Of a stretch of DNA of 64,000 bases, positions 25,031 to 34,213 are shown in pieces; positions within the stretch are counted from its first letter, which is position 1; each line of letters starts with the position of its first letter. Source of the stretch: an uncultured Lachnospiraceae bacterium (GTDB lineage: Bacteria > Bacillota > Clostridia > Lachnospirales > Lachnospiraceae); NCBI GenBank assembly GCA_947567595.1, contig CANOMQ010000002.1, forward strand, positions 91,711-155,710. Direction: 5' to 3'. Below the pieces are notes generated by a model that saw only the letters and a program-made list of their open reading frames with translations, was not told the DNA's origin and did not search any database. Both the position numbers and the translations under genes were made by a program.

Positions 25031-28000
25031 ATGAGCAATCTAAAAATTTACCGCTTATTATCACTGATATTATGTACCTCACTTGTAATGAATGGTGTAC
25101 CAAATACCGTAGCAGCGGCAGAGTCAAACGACAAATATGACACGAGTGTCATAAATGAGACTTTGGACATTGCGCAGAGTGAAGAAGCTTCTGATATGGA
25201 AGAAGTTCCTAATACCGAAGAAAATTTTGACGCAGAAGAGACTTTCAATACCGAAGAGGATTCTAGCGCGGAAGAGCCTTCCAGTACAGAGCAGGCTTCT
25301 AATACCGAATTAGAAACCGAAGTGGAAACCGAGTCCGAAACGCTGGCGGAACCGGAAACCGAAACACTAACGGAGCTAGAAACAGAAACCGAAACGCTAA
25401 CGGAACCAGACCAATCTGAACAAGACACCCAATCCGCCATTGACGCATTTAACACCCTCGCCTCCGAAAAAACATTAATGGCGCTTCTCTATCGCACGGA
25501 CTCTTACAATGTCCGTCAGGAGCCCTCCAAAACCAGCACCACGACTGCCACCGTCAAAAGCGGTCACACTTTTTATATAAAGTCTGTAGAAATTTCCGAC
25601 GACAACGTATGGTATCAGGTGCAATTTGGTTTAAGCGGCACGGAGCACACCGGATATGTGGAAGCCTACTACCTTGCATATTCTGATGAAGACTGGATAC
25701 GCTGGGAGACAGATTATCTCACAGCACTTTTCACAAAAAATGACACAAGTGTCATAAGTCAGTACGCGTTAAACAGTACCTTAGATACCTCCGACATTGA
25801 GTCATTTCCCGCTTTTTACCGGGAAAAGCTGACTGCCTTAAAGGAGCTCCACCCAAACTGGACGTTTGTCCCAATGAACACAGGTCTTGACTTTAACACC
25901 GTGATTGCAAACGAAATGGGCGACAAAAGCCTTATTCAGAATACCGCCAGCAACGCGGAAAAAGGCTGGGTAGGGAAGGAATACGGAAGCGGCTGGTATT
26001 ACGCCACAAAGGACGCCGTTTCGTACTATATGAACCCCTGCAATTTCCTCACGGAAAGCTATATTTTCCAGTTTGAGCAACTCACCTTCAACAGCTCCTA
26101 CCATACGGTGTCAGCCATTCAGAACTTTTTAAACAATACTTTTATGAAAGGCAGCCTTCCCGACGACGCCTCAAAAACCTACGCACAGGCGTTTTATGAA
26201 ATCGGAAAGAGCAGGGCTTTAAGCCCGATTCATCTAGCCTCGCGCGTCTATCAGGAACAGGGGAGCGGAAAGTCCGCACTGATTTCCGGCGCCTACAAAG
26301 GATATGAGGGCTACTACAACTATTTTAATGTAAAGGCGAGCGGAAAAACAGAGCAGGAAATCATCACAAACGGGCTTTCCTACGCCAAATCGCAAGGCTG
26401 GGACACGCACTACAAATCCCTGTCCGGCGGTGCGGCGACAATCGGAAACGGATATATCCTGAAAGGGCAGGACACGCTCTATCTCGAAAAATTCAATGTG
26501 GACGGAAGCTACCACCCACTTTACACGCACCAATACATGCAAAACATTCAGGCGCCCGCAAGCGAGTCCCTGAGCACGAAAAAAATGTATGCAAATGCCG
26601 GAAGCCTTAACGCTGCATTTGTATTTAAAATCCCCGTATTCGAAAATATGCAGGAAAAAAAGCCCCTTGAAAACATCACACTTGACAAGTCCACACTGAT
26701 TTTGCAGACGCCGGACTCACTCACCGGAAACATCACGGATTTAAATACCGAGGACACGCTCACCATTACGTACAGTCCTGCGGATACCTCCGATGAAATT
26801 TCTGTTAAATGGAGTACGTCCGACGCAAGTGTGGCTGTGGTCACGGACTCCGGTTCCTCCAACACCGCGCTTGTCACCGCCACAGGTGCAGGCACGGCGA
26901 CAATCACGGCGACTGCAGCCGCGATAGACACACAGACCGGAAGCAGTACCGTAAAAACCGCGATTTGTGAGGTTACTGTGATTGCGCCCTCCGACACAAT
27001 TGAAACATGTGTTGTCACCTTTATGGACAAGGATAACACAACCGTACTTGAGACCGTGGAGCTTCCCTATGAAGGGACTGTCCCGATTGACAAATTTCCC
27101 TCGGTTTCGGCGAATGATGACGAGCTTTTCATAGGCTGGTTCACCGGGAAAAACGCAACAGGCACACAGCTTGACAGCACCACCATACTTACCGCGGAAA
27201 AAATAATCGTTTATCCTTATTTTGAAAAACAGGGAAAGGGCTTTTATGTCCTGCCCATCAGCGATTACGTCTACACCGGAAGCGCCATAAAGCCTGACGT
27301 ACAGGTCTTTGACAGCATTCCAAACGCGGACGGCACCAATCGGCTGATTGCACTTGAAAAAGGAACAGACTACACCGTTTCCTATAGAAACAACAAAAAT
27401 GCAAACACCTCGAACAGCGCCGCGCCTACCGTTGTGATTAAGGGCAAGGGTAACTACACGGGCACGGAATATGCTTATTTTAATATCCTTGCAAAGCCTT
27501 TGACCGACAAGGATATTTCCGTTGAAAATATAACGACTGCATACAGTGGGAAGCTCCAAAAGCCTACGCCCACTGTATACCGCTCCGGCAAAAAGCTTTC
27601 CGCAAAGAAAGACTTTACGGTGTCTTATCCCGATACCAAAACGAACGCCTACACGGCTGTCGGAACCTACCCCATCACAATCACGGGCGTAGGCAGCTAC
27701 AGCGGGACGCGCACCATTTATCTGAACATTACCTCTGACATTTTAATAAGCAAGGCAAAGGTGGAGAAAATCCCCAATCAGATTTATCAGAAGCACTTGG
27801 CAGACAGCGGGCAAGGCATGGTTCCTGCAAAAATCACGGTCACTTACGATAAGCGCACGCTGAAAGAGGGTAAAGATTATTCCATAAAATATGCAAATCA
27901 TTGCGCCCTCGGAACTGCAACGGCTTATATTACCGCAAAAAGCGGAAGCGGCTTTGCAGGCACAAAGACAGTGACTTATAAAATCGTCGGCTCGCCGATA

Positions 28001-29149
28001 AATAAGGCGGTCGTCAGCGGAATTGTCCCAAAAACATACACGGGCGCAGAGCGCGATGTTTTGCAGGAAAACGTTGTCCTCTCCCTTGACGGAAAAGTGC
28101 TTCGGGAGCATACGGATTATACGGTTTCCTATGCAAATACCACAAAGGCGGGCACGGCAGCCATTACGTTTAAGGGCATTAACGGGTATAGCGGCCAGTT
28201 GAAGAAAACCTATCAAATTACCCCGCTTGACCTCAACGACAACGCAATTTCCATGACGTATTCCACGCAGGACGCGGCTGATACGCTAATTCCGATAACC
28301 GCGCTGTCACAGATAACCTCTCCTTACATGAAGGGGAGCACCTGCCCCAATGTGCAGCTTTATTTAAACGGCACACCGCTTACCAAGGGCAAGGATTATA
28401 CAGTGAAATATTCCAACAACAAGCAGGTTACAACATCTGCTTTGGAGAGTTCAAAGCTTCCTGCGATAACCGTCACGGGAAAAGGCAGCTTTAAAGGCTC
28501 TTTGTCCGGCACATGGAAGATTACGAACAGCGCATTCGGCGGGGAAAGCGATAAGGTGAAGCTTGTGTTGAAGGACGTATTATACAAAAATGCGCCAAAC
28601 AAGTTTCAATCCTCTGTTTCTTTGGTAGATGCAAACGGTGCAAAGTTGTCGGCGGGGAAAGATTATGACACGAATGTCAGTTTTTCATATGCCGAAAATA
28701 CACTGGTACCGACTGTCGATGGCAAAAAAGTAAACCGGACTGCCGGCGAGCCAGTTGATGCAGGCGACATTCCAAATGCGGGAACTGTTATTCGTGTAAC
28801 CGTTAAAGGGCTTGATGCATATGAAGATAATAGGAATGATGTTCTTTCCGGTACTTACCACATTATGAGCGCTGATATCGCAAAAGCCAAAGTCAGCGTA
28901 AACGCGAAAGCTTACCAAAATGGTGACGCCGTTACACTTTCCGCAAGCGATATCACGGTAACGCTCAACGGCGACACCTTACGCTACGGAACAGACTACA
29001 CCATAGACGCTTCCACCTACACCAACAATTTCAAAAAGGGCAAGGCGGCTGTCATAATCAGGGGACTTGGCACGAATTATGGCGGGGAAAAGAAAATTAC
29101 ATTTTCGATTGCCTCTAAAGTCCTTGTCTGGTGGAAAAATCTTTTTTAA
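25031..29149 (+). CDS. Large secreted glucosaminidase with SH3 domain and Ig-like repeats
   Basis: 1372 residues. A signal peptide is cut near residue 30 ('NTVAAAES'). Residues 33-135 are an acidic linker made of Glu/Thr-rich near-repeats ('ETETLTELETETETLTEPD'). An SH3_3 domain spans about 155-215 ('YNVRQEPSKTSTTTATVKSG'). A glucosaminidase/LytG-like domain spans about 265-520, with 'LKELHPNWTFVPMNTGLDF', 'ASRVYQEQGSGKSALISG' (likely catalytic Glu) and 'GYEGYYNYFNV'. Then come a BIG2-type domain (about 545-640), an InlB-B-like repeat (about 645-720) and a long tail of MBG-like repeats built on 'GKGNYTGT', 'YTGA' and 'GTDYTI'. No LPXTG motif or membrane anchor is visible, so it is probably held by wall-binding repeats. 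Confidence 0.88.
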   Translation: MSNLKIYRLLSLILCTSLVMNGVPNTVAAAESNDKYDTSVINETLDIAQSEEASDMEEVPNTEENFDAEETFNTEEDSSAEEPSSTEQASNTELETEVETESETLAEPETETLTELETETETLTEPDQSEQDTQSAIDAFNTLASEKTLMALLYRTDSYNVRQEPSKTSTTTATVKSGHTFYIKSVEISDDNVWYQVQFGLSGTEHTGYVEAYYLAYSDEDWIRWETDYLTALFTKNDTSVISQYALNSTLDTSDIESFPAFYREKLTALKELHPNWTFVPMNTGLDFNTVIANEMGDKSLIQNTASNAEKGWVGKEYGSGWYYATKDAVSYYMNPCNFLTESYIFQFEQLTFNSSYHTVSAIQNFLNNTFMKGSLPDDASKTYAQAFYEIGKSRALSPIHLASRVYQEQGSGKSALISGAYKGYEGYYNYFNVKASGKTEQEIITNGLSYAKSQGWDTHYKSLSGGAATIGNGYILKGQDTLYLEKFNVDGSYHPLYTHQYMQNIQAPASESLSTKKMYANAGSLNAAFVFKIPVFENMQEKKPLENITLDKSTLILQTPDSLTGNITDLNTEDTLTITYSPADTSDEISVKWSTSDASVAVVTDSGSSNTALVTATGAGTATITATAAAIDTQTGSSTVKTAICEVTVIAPSDTIETCVVTFMDKDNTTVLETVELPYEGTVPIDKFPSVSANDDELFIGWFTGKNATGTQLDSTTILTAEKIIVYPYFEKQGKGFYVLPISDYVYTGSAIKPDVQVFDSIPNADGTNRLIALEKGTDYTVSYRNNKNANTSNSAAPTVVIKGKGNYTGTEYAYFNILAKPLTDKDISVENITTAYSGKLQKPTPTVYRSGKKLSAKKDFTVSYPDTKTNAYTAVGTYPITITGVGSYSGTRTIYLNITSDILISKAKVEKIPNQIYQKHLADSGQGMVPAKITVTYDKRTLKEGKDYSIKYANHCALGTATAYITAKSGSGFAGTKTVTYKIVGSPINKAVVSGIVPKTYTGAERDVLQENVVLSLDGKVLREHTDYTVSYANTTKAGTAAITFKGINGYSGQLKKTYQITPLDLNDNAISMTYSTQDAADTLIPITALSQITSPYMKGSTCPNVQLYLNGTPLTKGKDYTVKYSNNKQVTTSALESSKLPAITVTGKGSFKGSLSGTWKITNSAFGGESDKVKLVLKDVLYKNAPNKFQSSVSLVDANGAKLSAGKDYDTNVSFSYAENTLVPTVDGKKVNRTAGEPVDAGDIPNAGTVIRVTVKGLDAYEDNRNDVLSGTYHIMSADIAKAKVSVNAKAYQNGDAVTLSASDITVTLNGDTLRYGTDYTIDASTYTNNFKKGKAAVIIRGLGTNYGGEKKITFSIASKVLVWWKNLF

Positions 29150-29208
29150 AATATTTTATGGAAGCTTCAATGTGAAAAATTTGCTGTGGAAAATTTTCCG
29201 TCATGATG

Positions 29209-29237
29209 TTGACATATCTGTCAAATCGTAGTATTAT
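29209..29237 (+). promoter_or_regulatory. Sigma-A promoter for the manganese riboswitch and mntP
   Basis: TTGACA (29209-29214), exactly 17 bases, then TATTAT (29232-29237). It precedes the riboswitch by a few bases, as expected for its transcription start. Confidence 0.8.
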
Positions 29238-29244
29238 TAGGCGA

Positions 29245-29352
29245 AACAAGGTTCCCATGAGGGAGTAGCAAGCGCATGGAATGTGTAGCAAGTCAACATG
29301 CTGACCATATATGGTCTGGCTTGCTTTAAATTGCAAGACTCATGTATAACTG
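29245..29352 (+). ncRNA. yybP-ykoY (manganese) riboswitch aptamer
   Basis: The leader shows the conserved blocks of this class in order: GGGAGTAGC (near 29262), GTCAACATGCTG (near 29292), an extended P4-like hairpin (GACCATATATGGTC), and GCAAGACTCATG (near 29333). The class binds Mn2+ and usually turns on Mn2+ exporters. Here it lies directly upstream of mntP, which is the expected partner. A terminator-like hairpin follows. Exact ends are approximate. Confidence 0.8.
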
Positions 29353-29384
29353 TCAAGCTATACATTGAGTTTCTATTAAAAAAT

Positions 29385-29428
29385 AAGACTTAAGTATAGC
29401 CTGTCAGGTTATATTTAAGTCTTTTATT
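29385..29428 (+). terminator. Expression-platform terminator of the manganese riboswitch
   Basis: AAGACTTAA(G)TATA pairs with TATA(T)TTAAGTCTT (29385-29423) and is followed by a T-rich run. A second hairpin (ACTCATGTATA with TATACATTGAGT, about 29338-29371) sits between the aptamer and this stem and may be the switching partner. It lies 55 bp before mntP. Confidence 0.65.
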
Positions 29429-29482
29429 ATGCACAGCCCCATGCCGCGCTTGATTTTCAAATAACGCAGGAGGAATTGTAAA

Positions 29483-30067
29483 ATGGAATGGAGCATTATG
29501 TTTGTTTTTAACAGCGTCCTTTTAGGTGTCGGGCTTGCGATGGACGCCTTTTCGGTATCAATGGCGAACGGCTTAAACGAGCCGGACATGAAAAAGGGTA
29601 AGATGAGCGCAATCGCCGGGGTGTTTGCAGGCTTCCAGTTTGCGATGCCTGTTATCGGGTGGATTTGTGTCCACACAATTCTCCAATATTTTACCGCATT
29701 CGAAACGCTCATTCCTTGGATTGCGCTTATTCTTCTCGCATATATCGGCGGGAAAATGCTGCTCGAGGGGCTCCGAAACAGCGATTCGGAGCAGGAACAC
29801 CAAGGGCTTGGCGTTCGTGTCCTAATCATTCAGGGCATCGCCACTTCCATTGACGCATTGTCCGTCGGCTTTACCATTGCCGGATACGGCTGGCTCATGG
29901 CGCTTACTGCCGCGCTTATTGTTGCTGTTGTTACATTCACGCTTTGCATGGCAGGCTTAAAAATCGGGAAAAAATTCGGGACGAAGCTGTCCAATAAAGC
30001 GCAAATCCTTGGTGGTGTTATTTTGATTGTGATTGGTATTGAGATTTTTATCACAGGTATTTTCTGA
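29483..30067 (+). CDS. mntP: Manganese efflux pump MntP
   Basis: 194 residues with six transmembrane helices in two repeats. The repeat signatures are 'GLAMDAFSVSMANG' (near 18-31) and 'GIATSIDALSVGFTIAG' (near 117-133), each with the conserved Asp needed for Mn2+ transport. The protein exports excess Mn2+ across the cell membrane. Regulation by the upstream yybP-ykoY riboswitch is seen from the leader sequence and fits known biology. Confidence 0.95.
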   Translation: MEWSIMFVFNSVLLGVGLAMDAFSVSMANGLNEPDMKKGKMSAIAGVFAGFQFAMPVIGWICVHTILQYFTAFETLIPWIALILLAYIGGKMLLEGLRNSDSEQEHQGLGVRVLIIQGIATSIDALSVGFTIAGYGWLMALTAALIVAVVTFTLCMAGLKIGKKFGTKLSNKAQILGGVILIVIGIEIFITGIF

Positions 30068-30117
30068 CATTTGTCAATTATCTGTTTTCCTAACCGCGAT
30101 GGCATAAACAGACGGTT

Positions 30118-30918
30118 TTACTGATTTATAGGAAGCTTATCCGGTTCACACTTTTGCACCAGCATCTTTTTTCGGAAAAACCAATAGACAACGGCACCCA
30201 CGGGAAGCGCAAAAACAAAATTGCAGGTTTTGTTGCTATAGATTTTAAAGGCAGACATGGCAAACCACGTTACAAATCCGCCCATATGTAAATTGCCGGG
30301 CACGATTTGTACCTGAAAGGCGAAAAAGGTCATTGCCGCCACCAGCCATATCCCGTATAACCGAGGGCGTTTTCGGAGAATGTCAATGATTGTGATGATA
30401 ATAAAAATGTAAGACAGCACACCAAAAATCAGCGCGCCCCACTGTGGCGTAGAATTTTCCTTGGCAGTTGTAAAGCCTCCGCTTATCAGAACAGGGATTG
30501 TCCCATGCATGATATCGAACGCGTACAGCCCTTCCCCTTTGTCGTCAGACCGATAGGTAATGTTGAAGGTAAAATTATCGTTTTCCGTGTAGACGTAATA
30601 CTGCGCCTTACAGATTATGGTATCACCGGAGTTGTTAATACTTTTATTGGTGTTAATGGAATTGAGCTTAAAGGTATAGCTGTCGGACTTCTCCCAACGT
30701 TCACTGATGCCCTCATACAATGCGTCAAATTCCTCCCGCGTGACGGCGTCAGGATACATGGACTGAAAAATTTGGTCGGCATCGTCCTCATTTAGGGCTA
30801 TAATTAACTGCTCTATCATCTCGTCCATACGCTCGTTTTTCAGTAAGCCGACACAGCCTGATACAAGGCAGCATAGTAGAATGGATAGAAGAAGCAGTTT
30901 TATGCTTGGTTTTTTCAT
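30118..30918 (-). CDS. Lipoprotein with a C-terminal membrane domain, function unknown
   Basis: 266 residues. The N-terminus is a lipoprotein signal with lipobox 'LVSGC' (Cys near residue 22). The exported domain of about 130 residues resembles DUF4878/SnoaL-like folds ('LIIALNEDDADQIFQSMYPD', 'FDALYEGISERWE'). Three or four hydrophobic helices follow (about 160-250), an unusual addition for a lipoprotein. It starts 12 bp after the DUF4143 ATPase stop, so the two are likely co-transcribed. The role is unknown. Confidence 0.65.
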   Translation of the reverse strand: MKKPSIKLLLLSILLCCLVSGCVGLLKNERMDEMIEQLIIALNEDDADQIFQSMYPDAVTREEFDALYEGISERWEKSDSYTFKLNSINTNKSINNSGDTIICKAQYYVYTENDNFTFNITYRSDDKGEGLYAFDIMHGTIPVLISGGFTTAKENSTPQWGALIFGVLSYIFIIITIIDILRKRPRLYGIWLVAAMTFFAFQVQIVPGNLHMGGFVTWFAMSAFKIYSNKTCNFVFALPVGAVVYWFFRKKMLVQKCEPDKLPINQ

Positions 30919-30930
30919 TGGAATTTCCTC

Positions 30931-32223
30931 CTAGCTTTCAATGCTTGATGGTTCCAGCAGAAAATCATATATATTTAAGGTCAAAATCCCATGTTCGTCA
31001 TAATGCTTCGGAACTATATCCTTTGTTATAATGATTTTTTTAAAAGAATCATCAATTTTACGGAATGGTCTTACTTCCTGTAACATTTTTTCCTCACTCG
31101 GAATAGAATAAGCAGATTGAATGTAGTATCTTACAGAACCCAAGTTGCATACAAAATCAACTTCAAGGTGCTTTCGCACTACCTTTCCATCTTTGTTCTC
31201 CGCTATCGTTACAACTCCCACGTCAACATGATAACCGCGCATACGAAGTTCATTATAAATTACATTTTCCATTGCATGCGTCTGTTCAAACTGGCGAAAC
31301 GCAATTCGCGCATTGCGAAGCCCCAAATCTGAAAAATAATACTTCTTTGACGTTTCTATATAGGCTTTTCCCCGAATGTCATATCGCTGCGCAGACTCAA
31401 TCAAAAAAGAATCTTCCAAATAGTCAAGATATTTCTTGATTGTGTTTGAAGTAATTTTTGATTTTTTTACCGTCCGAAAAGTATTCTTCAGTTTCTCAGG
31501 ATTTGTCAGCGAACCAATAGATGAAGAAAGAATATTTAACAAGTCTTCAAGTTCACCCTGATTTCTGACTTTATTGCGCTTGTATATATCCCTGATATAA
31601 ATCTCGCCAAAAAGGGTTTCTAAGCTTGAAATTTTATCATTTATACCTTCTCGAAGAACGACTAGCGGAATCCCGCCATACAACATATATTCCGACAGTC
31701 CTTCATATTTATCGCCTTTATAAACCGACATAAATTCTGAAAAGTTTAAGGGATACATATGGATTTCATCGCCACGTCCTGCAAATTCCGTAATAATATC
31801 TTTTGATAAAAACTTGGCATTGCTTCCGGTCACATAAACATCAACGTTGTTCTTTCGCAGATAACTATTTAATACAGCCTCAAAACAATCTAGCATTTGC
31901 ACTTCATCTAACAGCAGATAATGCATTTCACTATCTATCATTTGGGAACGAATGTATGCCATAAATTTTTCCGGGTCAGTCCTTCTTCTTTCTTTTTCAA
32001 TTGTAATCAGACTTTCCCCTATAAGATAAAGATCATCTGCAGAATCAAACGCAAATCTGATGATATGCTTCTCGTCCACACCATTCGCAATCAGGTGATT
32101 GTAAAAAATAGTATTTAGCAAATAGGACTTCCCACATCTGCGAATGCCGGTAATCACCTTTATCAATCCATTATGTTTTCTGTTTATCAGTTTATTCAAA
32201 TAAAAATCGCGCTTAATCTCCAT
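30931..32223 (-). CDS. AAA ATPase with DUF4143 domain
   Basis: 430 residues. It has Walker A 'GIRRCGKSYLLN' near residue 26, Walker B 'YLLLDEVQML' near 105, and 'VYVTGSNAKFLSKDI' (sensor 1) near 130. The C-terminal DUF4143 part includes 'KYYFSDLGLRNARI' near 290 and the nuclease-like 'HLEVDFVCNLGSVRYYIQSA' near 350, with Glu-x-Asp-Phe typical of this family. These ATPases are common and poorly understood in anaerobes. A 42 bp sequence ending at its ribosome binding site is repeated 84 bp upstream. Confidence 0.88.
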   Translation of the reverse strand: MEIKRDFYLNKLINRKHNGLIKVITGIRRCGKSYLLNTIFYNHLIANGVDEKHIIRFAFDSADDLYLIGESLITIEKERRRTDPEKFMAYIRSQMIDSEMHYLLLDEVQMLDCFEAVLNSYLRKNNVDVYVTGSNAKFLSKDIITEFAGRGDEIHMYPLNFSEFMSVYKGDKYEGLSEYMLYGGIPLVVLREGINDKISSLETLFGEIYIRDIYKRNKVRNQGELEDLLNILSSSIGSLTNPEKLKNTFRTVKKSKITSNTIKKYLDYLEDSFLIESAQRYDIRGKAYIETSKKYYFSDLGLRNARIAFRQFEQTHAMENVIYNELRMRGYHVDVGVVTIAENKDGKVVRKHLEVDFVCNLGSVRYYIQSAYSIPSEEKMLQEVRPFRKIDDSFKKIIITKDIVPKHYDEHGILTLNIYDFLLEPSSIES

Positions 32224-32236
32224 GCCAAGCCCTCCT

Positions 32237-32362
32237 TAACAAAAGATTGCTGCAATATTTTACACTTTTCTTTTGTATATTATCACAATTTCAGCCAAGA
32301 AGCAACTTAACATTTATCCTTAGCAAAAGATTTTTGCAATATTTTACACTTTTCTTTCGTAT
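32237..32362. repeat. Pair of 42 bp direct repeats upstream of the DUF4143 ATPase
   Basis: Copies at 32237-32278 and 32321-32362 agree at 38 of 42 positions by my count. The start-to-start distance is 84 bp, close to eight helical turns. Each contains, on the minus strand, GTAAAATATTGCA. The proximal copy abuts the ribosome binding site of the gene at 30931-32223. This could be a duplicated operator or promoter, or the scar of an insertion. Confidence 0.75.
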
Positions 32363-32507
32363 TCTCTTTATGAAAGCAGGTGCAAACTGCATCAGGGCGC
32401 ATAGAGTTCTCTACCCGCCCTGATTATGTAAGGTAACAAAGGATTGAATATACATCTAATTATCGTGAAATACCTCTATCTCTTGAACATTCATATCAAT
32501 TCTCTCA

Positions 32508-33110
32508 TCAGCCCTGTTTTGTCAGGAAATCCCAAAACGGTCTGTAATGCCAGTACCCCTCAAAATTTCCTGCCTCATACTGCGTATGCATTGCGTCCGC
32601 CAACTGGCTTACCCAATCCGTCTGCCGGAACAAATCCTCATAACTTCTCTCGTCCATTCCATGCTGGTTGTGTGCCGATGATGTAAACGCCGACTGCGCG
32701 CCCGGGCATTGTCCGCTGTCCGTCAAATGGCTTGCGTACGCAAACATATCAATATAATCACTGTTTTGCGGGTCAACCTTTGACACGTCCACCATGCGCT
32801 CTGTCGCGTTCCCGTCCTTATCCCATATTTTCACCTTGTACACGGGGTTTTCCGCGTCAAAATCTTTTGGCTTATAAACCGTCACGGAATGGTCTGTGCC
32901 GCACATCGCGCCGATTGCCTCCCCGTCCTGCTCGTTTGAAATATGAAGCACAAAACCGCCGCCCGTGCCCTGCGTGCTCTGCGTTGCATCGGGTACCCAT
33001 TCCGTGTCCGTATCCTTTGTCTCACCTAATTTCTGCTGCGCAATTCCCATTTTGTATCCCATTTTCGGAAAATACGCTGTCATCATTTTTGTATCAATAT
33101 TCATGCTCAT
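32508..33110 (-). CDS. Hypothetical protein
   Basis: 200 residues with no signal peptide or membrane segment. It opens MSMNIDTKMMTAYFPKMGYKMG and includes 'GGGFVLHISNEQDGEAIGAM', 'SVTVYKPKDFDAENPVYKVKIWDKDG' (in parts), and 'DYIDMFAYASHLTDSGQCPGAQSAF'. The end is aromatic-rich ('GYWHYRPFWDFLTKQ'). This looks like a family restricted to Lachnospiraceae, but I cannot name a function. GGAGG precedes the ATG. The gene is flanked by hairpins at 32391-32424 and 33156-33183, neither with a T-run. Confidence 0.65.
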   Translation of the reverse strand: MSMNIDTKMMTAYFPKMGYKMGIAQQKLGETKDTDTEWVPDATQSTQGTGGGFVLHISNEQDGEAIGAMCGTDHSVTVYKPKDFDAENPVYKVKIWDKDGNATERMVDVSKVDPQNSDYIDMFAYASHLTDSGQCPGAQSAFTSSAHNQHGMDERSYEDLFRQTDWVSQLADAMHTQYEAGNFEGYWHYRPFWDFLTKQG

Positions 33111-33230
33111 TTTTTCCCTCCATTTTATATCCCTTTTTTCACATTCCTTTTTAACGGCGGCTCCTCTGTCAGTCAGAGCCGCCCCTGCCCCCTTGCAATA
33201 AGTCCGGGCATTTTTTAAATCATTTCAATT

Positions 33231-33629
33231 TCACACACCGGGAACCCCGCCGTCTCGCAGATGGCACTGGTACGCTTCCACAAACGCCTTGTGCCTTTTC
33301 TTAGCCAAAGGTACCTTGTCGCCGCCAACCAGCGTGACACTGTCATTGCCATACTCCGCGATATGCGCCATATTCACAAGATACGCCCTGTGACACCGGT
33401 AAAAATCACTGCCAAGCTGTTCACCAAGCGCGTCCATCGCCGCATAAATCTCGATACTTTGCACCGCGCCCAAAATGTGTATTTCCACCTTCTTTGCCCT
33501 GCTCTCAATGTACAGAATATCCGCTTGGTCGAGCATGAGCTTTTTCGTTTTTAGAAACAGTCCCCTCCTTTCCCGCTTTTTGTCAAACTTTTCTGTCGCT
33601 TTTTTGCCGTCACCGACAAACACATTCAA
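33231..33629 (-). CDS. LytTR DNA-binding domain protein, no receiver
   Basis: 132 residues starting at TTG with AGGGGG upstream. The LytTR domain is visible from about residue 30: 'LDQADILYIESRAKKVEIHI', 'QLGSDFYRCHRAYLVNMAHI', 'VTLVGGDKVPLAKKRHKAFVEAY' (in parts). There is no receiver or membrane part, only a basic N-terminal extension. Such stand-alone LytTR proteins bind direct repeats at promoters. The gene downstream (32508-33110) and the small gene upstream (33710-33973) are on the same strand, and either may be a target. Confidence 0.82.
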   Translation of the reverse strand: MNVFVGDGKKATEKFDKKRERRGLFLKTKKLMLDQADILYIESRAKKVEIHILGAVQSIEIYAAMDALGEQLGSDFYRCHRAYLVNMAHIAEYGNDSVTLVGGDKVPLAKKRHKAFVEAYQCHLRDGGVPGV

Positions 33630-33709
33630 AGCCTATCACCCCCTGTATCAACATTTGTCTATTATATCGGCAAAATTCCTGTATTTTTCAGACATATGGA
33701 ACGAAACGA

Positions 33710-33973
33710 CTATTTTTCGGGAACGAAAGATAAATCCTTTAAAATATCCTCCAAAAATTGCAGTTTTGCGTCCATGTCCTCCTTATGCATAGCCGTGACC
33801 GCAAACTGTAACAACTGCTTTTCATTCCACCCGTTAATATCCCGAAACCGCCTCGCAAGCTCCGAAAGTCGTTCCTTCTGACTGCCCTCGACAATATAAG
33901 TCAGCTCATAAAAGCCCTCCTGACTATAATTTGGTATCCTTTTTTTCTTCCATAATTTACGAAATATTCCCAC
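33710..33973 (-). CDS. Small basic protein of unknown function
   Basis: 87 residues starting at GTG with GGGAG upstream. It is soluble, basic at the N-terminus ('GIFRKLWKKKRIPNYSQEG') and helical after that ('ERLSELARRFRDINGWNEKQLLQFAVTAMH' in parts). The spacing resembles small ribbon-helix-helix or conjugation accessory proteins, but nothing is diagnostic. It lies about 80 bp upstream of the LytTR gene on the same strand. Confidence 0.5.
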   Translation of the reverse strand: MGIFRKLWKKKRIPNYSQEGFYELTYIVEGSQKERLSELARRFRDINGWNEKQLLQFAVTAMHKEDMDAKLQFLEDILKDLSFVPEK

Positions 33974-34077
33974 AAGCCTATACTCCCTTTTCTTTATTTT
34001 TTATGCTGTTTCTCCCAAACTATAAAAGCAAATTCCTGAAGCAATCCGCTCTTTTATAAAGCGGTTTTCGCCGCATA

Positions 34078-34213
34078 TAGGGAGTATGCACGCACCATAT
34101 AACTATAAACTACTATCCCTTAAAATACAAGTAAAAGGAAGAAATCATAAATTAGGGTGTATACACACACCATATTATTATAAATCGCCGCCCTTTAAAA
34201 TAGGTTTAAAGGA
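34078..34213 (+). repeat. Imperfect tandem 62 bp repeat before a small regulator gene
   Basis: Copies at about 34078-34139 and 34153-34213 share the order TAGGG-N-GTAT-N-CAC-N-CACCATAT ... TATAAA ... CCCTT-N-AAAATA ... AAAGGA. The period is 75 bases, a multiple of three. An open frame from an ATG at 34086 runs through both copies and would encode a repeated 'H(A/T)PY(N/Y)YK' peptide joined to the regulator. The second copy ends in the regulator's true-looking AAAGGAGG site. Confidence 0.7.

Noticed and set aside
26741-27559. Open frame opposite the large surface protein
   Set aside because: Lies wholly inside a gene with continuous domains on the other strand; Cys/Arg/Gly-rich shadow.
32391-32424. 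Nine-base-pair hairpin as a terminator
   Set aside because: The stem (ATCAGGGCG/CGCCCTGAT) is perfect, but no T-run follows on either strand.
33156-33183. GC-rich hairpin GGCGGCTC/GAGCCGCC as a terminator
   Set aside because: No T-run on either strand; it could be a leader structure but nothing else supports it.
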